A model generated the notes under the pieces. It saw nothing but the letters and a program-made list of their open reading frames with translations, searched no databases and had not been told where the DNA came from. A stretch of 21,933 nt of DNA from Lachnospiraceae bacterium (GTDB lineage: Bacteria > Bacillota_A > Clostridia > Lachnospirales > Lachnospiraceae). How positions within the stretch are numbered: position 1 is the first letter of the stretch; every line of letters begins with the position of its first letter. Both the position numbers and the translations under genes were made by a program. The stretch is taken from positions 1-21,933 of the forward strand of contig JAGACI010000064.1 in NCBI GenBank assembly GCA_017614185.1, given 5' to 3'. Positions 16,399 through 21,933 of the stretch are shown piece after piece.

Positions 16399-17399
16399 TC
16401 TCTCGTCACCTCCGATACACTTAATCCTCCTTCTTTAAAGAAGTTGATTACTATATTTTGATCCTCTTGGCTTTCAGGAAGTTCGAGGACCATCTGGCCG
16501 TAGCCAATTCCACCGACACTTTTAGTATTGGCACTTAAAATATTGACTTTCTTTCCCGTTTTCTCCACAAGATTTGCTATGAAAGGTTCACTGGCTGCCA
16601 ATCCATCAAATACTATTCTTATGAGTCTGCTTTCTTTTTTAGAGGGGTCAAATGGATTGCTTGGGAATACCAGTTTTCTTGCAGCCTTTGATTTAGGGCT
16701 TCTGAAAACCTCTTTTACATCCCCGATTTCAGCCAAATTGCCTTCATCGATAATGGCTACCCTGTCACATATCTTCTCCACAACAGCCATCTCGTGGGTG
16801 ATTATTACAATCGTAAGTTTTCTGTCTTTGTTGATTTGTTTTAGCAAATCCAGGATTTCACCGGTTATCTTTGGGTCCAGTGCACTGGTTGCTTCATCAC
16901 AAAGCAGCACTTTCGGATTTGAAGCAAGAGCTCTTGCTATCGCAACTCTCTGTCTTTGTCCTCCGGAAAGTTTGGCGGGATAAGAATCCTTCTTGTCAGC
17001 CAGACCTACGATTTCAAGCATTTCAAGCGCTGTTTTTTCCCGTTCCTTGCGTGGAACCTTGGCAATCCTTAGAGGCTGTATAACGTTATCAAGTACGTTC
17101 CTTTGATTAACCAGATTAAAGCTTTGGAAAATCATTGAGATTGAATGACGTACATTTCTTAATTCTCCGGAATTTAAGTTTGCAAGATTTTTTCCGTAAA
17201 ACTTAACGCTTCCTCCGGTCACGTTCTCCAGTCTGTTAAGAGTTCTTACAAGCGTTGATTTGCCTGCGCCGCTCATTCCGATGATTCCGAATATTTCCCC
17301 TTCCTTTACGGAAAGTGATACATCCTTTAAAGCTTCGAAATCTTTTCCTTCGTTCCTGTATGTTTTATAAACATGCTCCAGTTCAAATACGTTTTCCAT
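16395..17399 (-). CDS. metN: Methionine ABC transporter ATP-binding protein
   Basis: A 334-residue ABC ATPase powering methionine uptake. Walker A is GMSGAGKST (41-49), the Q loop is IFQSFNLVNQRNV, the signature is LSGGQRQRVAIARAL (144-158), Walker B is VLLCDEATSALDP (Asp168, Glu169), and the switch histidine is in IITHEM (His202). Residues from about 260 form the C-terminal NIL (ACT-like) domain, which in MetN binds methionine and inhibits transport when the cell is replete. The start at 17399 (MENVFELEHV) is chosen for AAAGGA seven bases upstream; an in-frame ATG at 17420, touching the mccA stop as TGATG, is the alternative. Confidence 0.94.
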   Translation of the reverse strand: MENVFELEHVYKTYRNEGKDFEALKDVSLSVKEGEIFGIIGMSGAGKSTLVRTLNRLENVTGGSVKFYGKNLANLNSGELRNVRHSISMIFQSFNLVNQRNVLDNVIQPLRIAKVPRKEREKTALEMLEIVGLADKKDSYPAKLSGGQRQRVAIARALASNPKVLLCDEATSALDPKITGEILDLLKQINKDRKLTIVIITHEMAVVEKICDRVAIIDEGNLAEIGDVKEVFRSPKSKAARKLVFPSNPFDPSKKESRLIRIVFDGLAASEPFIANLVEKTGKKVNILSANTKSVGGIGYGQMVLELPESQEDQNIVINFFKEGGLSVSEVTRE

Positions 17400-17419
17400 T
17401 GTTGTATCCTTTGTAATCA

Positions 17420-18328
17420 TCAGAACAGGCCTTTACTAAAGTATCTGTCTCCTCTGTCAGGGAAGAGAGTAACTATGTTGCCTTTTTCAATTTTCTGTGC
17501 CAGTTTAAGGCTTGCAGCAAGTGCAGCTCCGGATGAGGAGCCTGCCACTATTCCCTCCTTCCTCGCCAGAAGTCTTGAACTCTCGAAGGCTTCGGTATCG
17601 GCTATTTTGATTACCGAATCAACGAGATTGATGTCCATGGTGTCGGCTATGAAATCGTTTCCGATTCCTTCTATGTCATAATCCTTGTGTTCACCGCCAC
17701 CGATTATCGATCCGATTGGATCTGCCAAAACTCCTTTAATGTCAGGGTTCTTTTCCTTTAAGTATTTGACTACGCCTGAGAAAGTTCCGCCGCTTCCGGC
17801 TCCTGCTACGAAGTAATCAATCTGACCATCCATCTGTGAATAGATTTCTGCTCCCGTCGTCTCGTAATGGGCCTTCGGATTGGCCGGATTATTGAATTGC
17901 TTAAGGGATATTGCTCCGGGGATTTCCTTTAATAACTCCTCAGCTTTTCTGTCTGCTCCAAGCATTCCTTCTTCTCTGGGTGTATGAACTATTTCTGCTC
18001 CCAAAGCTTCCATGAGTCGCAGCTTTTCCTGAGAAAACTTTTCAGGAACCGTAAAGATTATTCTGTAGCCCTTGTTAAGAGCTGCCATCGCGATTCCGAT
18101 TCCGGTATTTCCTGCAGTAGCATCTACGATTGTTCCTCCGGGTTTAAGGATTCCTCTTTCCTCCGCATCTTTAATCATGTACATTCCGACGCGGTCCTTA
18201 ACGCTTCCTCCGGGATTCATAAGTTCAAGTTTTGCATAAAGGTTTACACCCTCTTTTACTCCAAGGTTATTTAGTTTGATAATCGGTGTGTTGCCGATCA
18301 TATCGTGGATGTCCATATATACATCCAT
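17420..18328 (-). CDS. mccA: MccA-like cystathionine beta-synthase/cysteine synthase
   Basis: A 302-residue fold-type-II PLP enzyme. Lys44 in NPGGSVKDRVG forms the Schiff base; TAGNTGIGIA (71-80) and AGAGSGGTFSG bind substrate and phosphate. The segments VPEKFSQEKLRLMEALGAE and HTPREEGMLGA are much closer to Bacillus MccA, as I recall it, than to CysK. MccA condenses O-acetylserine with homocysteine to cystathionine, the first step of reverse transsulfuration; a pure cysteine synthase is the alternative. Pairing with mccB directly upstream supports MccA. The ATG at 18328 is chosen because an exceptionally complete Shine-Dalgarno precedes it; a GTG at 18337 lies inside that site. Confidence 0.9.
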   Translation of the reverse strand: MDVYMDIHDMIGNTPIIKLNNLGVKEGVNLYAKLELMNPGGSVKDRVGMYMIKDAEERGILKPGGTIVDATAGNTGIGIAMAALNKGYRIIFTVPEKFSQEKLRLMEALGAEIVHTPREEGMLGADRKAEELLKEIPGAISLKQFNNPANPKAHYETTGAEIYSQMDGQIDYFVAGAGSGGTFSGVVKYLKEKNPDIKGVLADPIGSIIGGGEHKDYDIEGIGNDFIADTMDINLVDSVIKIADTEAFESSRLLARKEGIVAGSSSGAALAASLKLAQKIEKGNIVTLFPDRGDRYFSKGLF

Positions 18329-18331
18329 TTC

Positions 18332-18343
18332 GATCACCTCCTT
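18332..18343 (-). promoter_or_regulatory. Full-length Shine-Dalgarno of mccA
   Basis: The 12 bases AAGGAGGTGATC are exactly complementary to the canonical 3' end of 16S rRNA (GATCACCTCCTT). The GGAGG core is eight bases from the ATG at 18328. This decides the mccA start and predicts strong independent initiation. Confidence 0.85.
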
Positions 18344-18358
18344 AAATGACGATTTCCT

Positions 18359-19510
18359 TTACTTCCTTGAGGCTTCAATGGCCTGTTTCAAATCTTCAAT
18401 CAGGTCATCTACACCTTCAATTCCGACGGAAAATCTGATAAGTTCGTCTACTATTCCAACTTTTTCTCTAATATCCTTCGGTATTGCTGCGTGAGTCATT
18501 GTTGCGGGGTGGCATACCAAAGACTCAACTCCTCCAAGGCTTTCGGCTAACATTATTAACTTTAAGGATTTAAAGAAAATCTTGTAATCATATTCTTCTT
18601 TCAAAACAAAGGAGATCATAGCTCCGGGGCCTTTTGCCTGTTTGTTTTGAACCTCATATCCGGGATCGCTCTTAAGTCCCGGGAAGTAAACTTTACTTAC
18701 ATATCCGCTGTTTACAAGCCAGTTTGCAATCTTTTTTGCGTTTTCCACATGACGGTCCATTCTGACACCGAGTGTTTTGATTCCTCTTATCATAAGGAAG
18801 CTGTCCCAGGGAGCAAGAACTCCGCCTATTGCATTTTGCAGATAGTAAAGTCTGTCTGCTATATCCTTATCTTTGACAACCACAAGGCCCGATATTACGT
18901 CGCTGTGCCCTCCGAGGTACTTGGTGCCACTGTGTATTACGATGTCGGCACCAAGGTCCAAGGGCTTTTGCAAATAGGGGGTCATGAATGTGTTATCAAC
19001 GATTAAAAGCTTGTTATGTTTTTTGGCCACCTTTGAAACCTCTTCAATGTCAGTAACACTGAGTAATGGATTGGCCGGGCTTTCGATATATACTGCCTTA
19101 ACGCTTTCATCGATTGCTGCTTCCACTTTAGAAACATTCGATGTATCTACGATTTCATATTTAATTCCAAGCGGTTCGAATACATTTTGAAGAACTCTGA
19201 ATGTTCCTCCGTATATGTTGTCTGAAACAATCAGCTTGTCACCTGCCTTAAAAAGTGAAAGCACTGTGTGTATGGCCGCTAGGCCGGAGGCAAATGCCAA
19301 ACCGTATTTGCCTCCTTCGAGATCGGCTACAAGTTTTTCCAAGGCATCTCTTGTAGGGTTTCCTGTCCTGGAGTATTCCCATCCTGAATTGACTCCAAGT
19401 TCACTCTGTTTATATGTAGAGGTTTGGTAAACCGGAATGTTTACCGCTCCGGTTGTCTCATCTATATCTTTTCCTCCGTGGATTAACAGTGATTCTATTG
19501 AATAGCTCAT
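18359..19510 (-). CDS. mccB: MccB-like cystathionine gamma-lyase
   Basis: A 383-residue Cys/Met-metabolism PLP enzyme. YSRTGNPTRDALE (46-58), the segment DNIYGGTFRV and Lys197 in HSGTKYLGGHSD are diagnostic; the end has ESLGGVESLVCHPATMTHAAIP. It most resembles Bacillus MccB, which splits cystathionine to cysteine, 2-oxobutyrate and ammonia; cystathionine gamma-synthase or homocysteine gamma-lyase activity cannot be excluded. The start at 19510 (MSYSIESLLIHGG) has AAAGG eight bases upstream; an in-frame ATG at 19543 lies in the attenuator tail and lacks a ribosome-binding site. First structural gene behind the Cys/Met leader; mccA follows after 30 bp. Confidence 0.92.
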   Translation of the reverse strand: MSYSIESLLIHGGKDIDETTGAVNIPVYQTSTYKQSELGVNSGWEYSRTGNPTRDALEKLVADLEGGKYGLAFASGLAAIHTVLSLFKAGDKLIVSDNIYGGTFRVLQNVFEPLGIKYEIVDTSNVSKVEAAIDESVKAVYIESPANPLLSVTDIEEVSKVAKKHNKLLIVDNTFMTPYLQKPLDLGADIVIHSGTKYLGGHSDVISGLVVVKDKDIADRLYYLQNAIGGVLAPWDSFLMIRGIKTLGVRMDRHVENAKKIANWLVNSGYVSKVYFPGLKSDPGYEVQNKQAKGPGAMISFVLKEEYDYKIFFKSLKLIMLAESLGGVESLVCHPATMTHAAIPKDIREKVGIVDELIRFSVGIEGVDDLIEDLKQAIEASRK

Positions 19511-19543
19511 TTCTTTAACCTTTCGTCTTTTAATTTTTTGCAT

Positions 19544-19577
19544 AAGAAAACCCGAGGGTTCATATTGAACTCTCGGG
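19544..19577 (-). terminator. Leader terminator (attenuator) before mccB
   Basis: On the minus strand a 12-bp stem with one A-C mismatch (arms 19577-19566 and 19562-19551, 3-nt loop) is followed by TTTTCTT (19550-19544). It sits 33 bp after the leader-peptide stop and 33 bp before the mccB ATG. It would end transcription unless its 5' arm is captured by the antiterminator. Confidence 0.85.
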
Positions 19578-19666
19578 CATATGTTTAAGGCTTATCACTT
19601 GTAAACGTCTTACAGGTGTGTACATCGCTGTTCGCATGAACAAATACCAGCCATAACAAATGCCCG
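19574..19666 (-). promoter_or_regulatory. Antiterminator pairing in the mccB leader
   Basis: CGGGCATTTGTT (19666-19655, leader codons 20-23) pairs with AACATATGCCCG (19585-19574) in 11 of 12 positions. GGC (19652-19650) with GCC (19591-19589) can extend it. The second strand includes four bases (19577-19574) of the terminator 5' arm, so the two structures exclude each other. The enclosed loop has two local hairpins (19629-19642 and 19596-19618), giving a compact multi-branched fold. Confidence 0.7.
19596..19618 (-). repeat. Hairpin over the leader-peptide stop codon
   Basis: Nine-base arms (19618-19610 and 19604-19596) pair with one mismatch around a 5-nt loop. The TAA stop of the leader peptide (19612-19610) lies in the 5' arm. 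A terminating ribosome would open it. There is no T-run. Confidence 0.5.
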
Positions 19667-19723
19667 GGGATTCATACAACAACACATGCACATATTCTGT
19701 TTTCCGTTTACGCGGTTAAACAT
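19610..19723 (-). CDS. Cys/Met-rich leader peptide of the mccBA-metNIQ operon
   Basis: A 37-codon ORF from ATG (19723-19721) to TAA (19612-19610), with AAGGAG eight bases upstream of the ATG. It lies wholly between the operon promoter and the mccB attenuator. The peptide has seven Cys (codons 12, 14, 15, 16, 28, 30, 34) and five Met (1, 11, 13, 17, 24). The core is MCMCCCM at 11-17, later followed by ICSCEQRC. Cysteine is normally one of the rarest residues, so three consecutive Cys codons argue for a sensor of charged tRNA-Cys rather than a functional protein. Codons 20-23 form one strand of the antiterminator, placing it just past a ribosome stalled in the Cys run. A small metal-binding protein is the alternative. 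I know of no named family. Confidence 0.78.
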   Translation of the reverse strand: MFNRVNGKQNMCMCCCMNPRAFVMAGICSCEQRCTHL

Positions 19724-19751
19724 CTCTTTTTCTCCTTACGAATTTTTAAAC

Positions 19752-19770
19752 TGATGTGAGTCTAACATCA
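19752..19770. promoter_or_regulatory. Dyad overlapping the -10 box, candidate operator
   Basis: TGATGT and ACATCA (19752-19757, 19765-19770) are perfect inverted half-sites separated by 7 bp that contain the -10 hexamer. A protein bound here would block RNA polymerase, suggesting a repressor in addition to attenuation. No regulator gene is adjacent and I do not recognise the motif. Confidence 0.45.
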
Positions 19771-19787
19771 TTCGCCTACTATGTCAA
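19759..19787 (-). promoter_or_regulatory. Promoter of the sulfur operon
   Basis: A consensus TTGACA (19787-19782), a 17-bp spacer and TAGACT (19764-19759) on the minus strand. Upstream (19788-19820) are A-tracts at roughly helical spacing, resembling an UP element. The predicted start is near 19752, about 30 nt before the leader-peptide ATG. Confidence 0.8.
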
Positions 19788-19835
19788 TAGGTTTTTATAA
19801 ATTTTTTTGATTTTTTTCTTTTAGCATTATGTCCA

Positions 19836-19844
19836 TGCTATAAT
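19836..19844 (+). promoter_or_regulatory. Extended -10 promoter of the HD-domain gene
   Basis: TGCTATAAT is a perfect extended -10 (TGn plus TATAAT at 19839-19844). The -35 position holds only a T-rich stretch. Predicted start near 19851, giving a very short leader that begins close to the GGAGG ribosome-binding site. Confidence 0.7.
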
Positions 19845-19868
19845 AAGTATTGTTTGGAGGGAGATTAT

Positions 19869-20432
19869 ATGGACGTTAACAAGTATCTTGAAACCATTCA
19901 TTTATTGGGAAAGCAGAAGGATATAACGAGGCATTGCTACACTCCCGGAGGACGGCACGAAAGCGTTTCGGAGCACTCCTGGAGAATCACAATGATGGCC
20001 TACTTTATCGGAGACGAATTTCCTGAAGTAGATGTTAACAAACTTATTAAGATGTGTCTCATTCATGATATAGGTGAGATTTTTACGGGGGATATTCCTT
20101 CATTTGATAAGACTACGAAGGACGAAGCAGTTGAAGATAATCTTCTTGATGAGTGGGTTAAGTCTCTTCCGAAGCCTTACTGTGAAGAACTTGCTTCTTT
20201 ATATGAAGAGATGCATGAGTTGAAAACAACAGAGGCCAGGATTTATAAAGCCCTCGACAATCTTGAGGCTGTGATTTCTCACAATGAATCCGATCTATCA
20301 ACCTGGATTGAAAAAGAGTATAAACTGAATCTTACATACGGTGATGATAAATGTGCTTTCTCTGATTACCTTACGGCACTCAGGGCGATTGTACGAAAAG
20401 AAACCGAAGAAAAAATAGCTGCAGAGCATTAA
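19869..20432 (+). CDS. HD-domain phosphohydrolase (YfbR/HDDC2-like 5'-nucleotidase)
   Basis: A 187-residue HD-superfamily metal-dependent phosphohydrolase. Metal-binding residues are in HESVSEHSWRITMMA (His36), CLIHDIGEIFTGDIPS (His66-Asp67) and a late aspartate in YKALDNLEAVISH. The spacing and the ESVSEH and IHD.GE..GDI motifs are those of YfbR/HDDC2 proteins, many of which dephosphorylate deoxynucleoside 5'-monophosphates; the exact substrate is uncertain. GGAGG lies eight bases before the ATG at 19869; a TTG at 19854 overlaps that site and is rejected. It is a single-gene unit, divergent from the sulfur operon. Confidence 0.88.
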   Translation: MDVNKYLETIHLLGKQKDITRHCYTPGGRHESVSEHSWRITMMAYFIGDEFPEVDVNKLIKMCLIHDIGEIFTGDIPSFDKTTKDEAVEDNLLDEWVKSLPKPYCEELASLYEEMHELKTTEARIYKALDNLEAVISHNESDLSTWIEKEYKLNLTYGDDKCAFSDYLTALRAIVRKETEEKIAAEH

Positions 20433-20452
20433 GCCCTGCAGCTTTTCTTTTT
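20417..20452. terminator. Bidirectional terminator between the HD gene and the symporter
   Basis: An 11-bp stem with one mismatch (20417-20427 and 20433-20443, perfect outer 8 bp AGCTGCAG/CTGCAGCT) is followed by TTTTCTTTTT on the plus strand. The complementary strand has A-to-T run ATTTTTT beyond the other arm (20416-20410), so it can serve both genes. The hairpin includes the last codons of the HD gene, and its loop holds the stop codon. Confidence 0.85.
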
Positions 20453-21812
20453 ATATAAGTCCCGTAATTAAGATAATCAATATAAGAACCGGAAGAATGA
20501 ATTTGTAATAAGGTAAAAGTTTGGCACTCATCCTGGTTCCTTTTCCGGTATTAACTTCATCAAGATATTTATCTGCTCCCCAGCCAAGTTTTGTCACACA
20601 GAACAAAAGGAAAATCAAAGATCCGATTGGCAGAAGCAGGTTACTTACGATGAAATCTTCACTGTCAAGAACATCTCTGTCGCCGATAAGGCGAAGTGTT
20701 GACCAGATATTGTATCCGAAAACGCAAGGTAAACTTGCGACAAGCATAAACACGCCATTAACAATAACTGACTTGATTCTGGACCACTTAAAGTTGTCGA
20801 TTGATGAACCGACTATGTTCTCGAATACTGCCGTTACAGTTGAAAAACTTGCAAATGTCATAAACAGGAAGAACAATGTACCCCAGATTCTTCCGCCCGC
20901 CATATCAAGGAATACACTCGGAAGAGTTACAAATATAAGCGAAGGTCCCTGCGCAGGTTCAATTCCAAAACTAAAGCATGCAGGGAAAATGATAAGTCCC
21001 GAAATCAGCGCAACACCTGTATCAAGAGCACATATCCTTACCGCTTCGCCTGTAAGAGAATGCTCTTTTGACATATAGCTTCCGAATACTTCCATGGAGG
21101 CAATACCAAGGCTAAGAGTGAAGAATGACTGGTTCATCGCAGCTGTAATAACCTTGCCAAGTCCGGCTTTTTGTACATTGGCAATACTGGGAAGAAGATA
21201 AAACTTTATTCCCTCTCCGCCACCGGGTAAAGTTACGCTGTGAACCGCAAGAAGGATGATAAGGCCCAAAAGGCCGATCATCATTACCTTGTTGACCCTC
21301 TCAAGTCCGTTCTGAACTCCGAAGCTTAAAACCAGGAATCCCACAACCACGACTACACCCATGAAGACAGTCATTTCCACAGGATTAGCCAGCATATCCG
21401 TAAACACACCGGCTATATCGTCGCTTCCTTTTGCTTCAAAGGAACCTGTCAAAAACTTCCAGAAGTATGAAAGCATCCATCCGGAAACCGTCGTGTAATA
21501 CATCATAAGGATATAGTTACCGGCAACGCAAAGCCATCCGTGCAGATGCCACTTGTGGCCTTCTTTTTCCAAAGACTTATAAGCTCCGACAACAGTTTTC
21601 CTGCTGGCACGACCGACAGCAAGTTCCATTGTCAAAACAGGAATGCCCATAATTACCAAAAATAAAAGATAGAAAAGCACGAAAATAGCGCCTCCGTTCT
21701 CTCCGGTAACATATGGGAACTTCCATACATTTCCGATACCGATGGCGCATCCCGCACTGACGAGAATGAAGCCCAGACGGCTTCCGAAATTCTCTCTGCT
21801 TTTTTGTTCCAT
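20451..21812 (-). CDS. Sodium-dependent transporter, NSS/SNF family
   Basis: A 453-residue neurotransmitter:sodium symporter homologue with about eleven membrane helices, a common number in bacterial members. The TM1 signature with Na+ and substrate sites is VSAGCAIGIGNVWKFPYVTGENGGAIFVLFYL split across residues 18-49 (key GNVWKFPY and NGG). TM2 has PVLTMELAVGRAS; the TM6 region FFTLSLGIASMEVFGSYM and TM8 FASFSTVTAVFENIVGSS also fit. It imports an amino acid or related amine using the Na+ gradient; which one is unknown. GAGGAAAGATTA precedes the ATG. It follows a truncated gene by 25 bp, so the two are likely cotranscribed. Confidence 0.9.
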   Translation of the reverse strand: MEQKSRENFGSRLGFILVSAGCAIGIGNVWKFPYVTGENGGAIFVLFYLLFLVIMGIPVLTMELAVGRASRKTVVGAYKSLEKEGHKWHLHGWLCVAGNYILMMYYTTVSGWMLSYFWKFLTGSFEAKGSDDIAGVFTDMLANPVEMTVFMGVVVVVGFLVLSFGVQNGLERVNKVMMIGLLGLIILLAVHSVTLPGGGEGIKFYLLPSIANVQKAGLGKVITAAMNQSFFTLSLGIASMEVFGSYMSKEHSLTGEAVRICALDTGVALISGLIIFPACFSFGIEPAQGPSLIFVTLPSVFLDMAGGRIWGTLFFLFMTFASFSTVTAVFENIVGSSIDNFKWSRIKSVIVNGVFMLVASLPCVFGYNIWSTLRLIGDRDVLDSEDFIVSNLLLPIGSLIFLLFCVTKLGWGADKYLDEVNTGKGTRMSAKLLPYYKFILPVLILIILITGLI

Positions 21813-21837
21813 TAATCTTTCCTCATTTCGTTAAACT

Positions 21838-21933
21838 CTATTTATTGTAATCTCTAAAGTCCTCAGAATCAAGGAAACATTCTATTCCTTCCACAAGGTC
21901 ATCATAAGTAACCGAGAAGTTATCGGTATACCA
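21838..21933 (-). CDS. C-terminal fragment of an unidentified protein
   Basis: The minus-strand frame from the right edge is open for 31 codons and ends at TAG (21840-21838). The tail reads WYTDNFSVTYDDLVEGIECF and ends DYNK; it is acidic and helix-like. This is too little to identify. It ends 25 bp before the symporter gene, whose ribosome-binding site lies in the gap, so an operon is likely and the partner could hint at the transported substrate. Confidence 0.55.
   Translation of the reverse strand, partial: WYTDNFSVTYDDLVEGIECFLDSEDFRDYNK

Noticed and set aside
19511..19543. Longer mccB starting at an ATG at 19543
   Set aside because: The ATG lies next to the attenuator U-tract without a ribosome-binding site, and the extra residues are basic and unlike the family; the ATG at 19510 has AAAGG.
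19511..19752. S-box (SAM) riboswitch or T-box before mccB
   Set aside because: No T-box GGTGGNACCGCG-like sequence and no recognisable S-box core was seen; the leader is taken up by the ORF and the terminator. A covariance-model search would settle it.

Overview
This window looks like chromosomal DNA of a low-to-mid GC Firmicute, most likely a clostridium of the Lachnospiraceae type. That is inference from the gene set, the strong AGGAGG ribosome-binding sites, the TTGACA/TATAAT-like promoters (several with an extended TGn -10), and proteins resembling Bacillus MccA/MccB/PatB and clostridial MurG. I see no tRNA, rRNA, CRISPR array, insertion sequence or phage gene.

Layout. (1) 1-6759, all minus strand: an OFA-family MFS transporter (cut by the left edge) with its own promoter; an O-antigen-ligase/polymerase-like membrane protein translationally coupled to an RluA-type pseudouridine synthase; a terminator that also holds the synthase start codon; an OmpR-type two-component system with a structured leader; and pepT. 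(2) 6852-10225, plus strand: an operon for a D-2-hydroxyacid dehydrogenase, a GtrA-like membrane protein, LspA, a small TSCPD protein and MurG, several with overlapping ends. It closes with a terminator that also works for the opposite strand. (3) 19787 down to 10229, minus strand: one long sulfur amino acid unit, mccB-mccA-metN-metI-metQ-Fe-ADH-CMD/AhpD-like-patB, possibly continuing into a lipoprotein and a GNAT acetyltransferase. (4) 19836-21933: a plus-strand HD-domain nucleotidase-like gene, convergent with a minus-strand NSS-type sodium symporter, and the C-terminal tail of one more gene at the right edge.

The most notable item is the leader of the sulfur operon (about 19752-19511). Between a good promoter and mccB lies a 37-codon open reading frame with a good Shine-Dalgarno. 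It encodes a Cys/Met-rich peptide (7 Cys, 5 Met; MCMCCCM at codons 11-17). An intrinsic terminator follows it just before mccB. Codons 20-23 of the leader are complementary over 12 nt (one mismatch) to the segment that forms the 5' arm of that terminator, so antiterminator and terminator exclude each other. This is the architecture of a ribosome-mediated attenuator sensing charged tRNA-Cys (and perhaps tRNA-Met). No S-box or T-box is recognisable. A 6-7-6 dyad over the -10 box suggests a second, protein-mediated layer of control.

How the genes fit together: MetNIQ imports methionine. MccA and MccB run reverse transsulfuration from homocysteine through cystathionine to cysteine. PatB cleaves cystathionine or cysteine. 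LspA, in the neighbouring operon, would process lipoproteins such as MetQ and the hypothetical lipoprotein. The role of the alcohol dehydrogenase and the CxxC CMD protein inside the sulfur operon is unknown.
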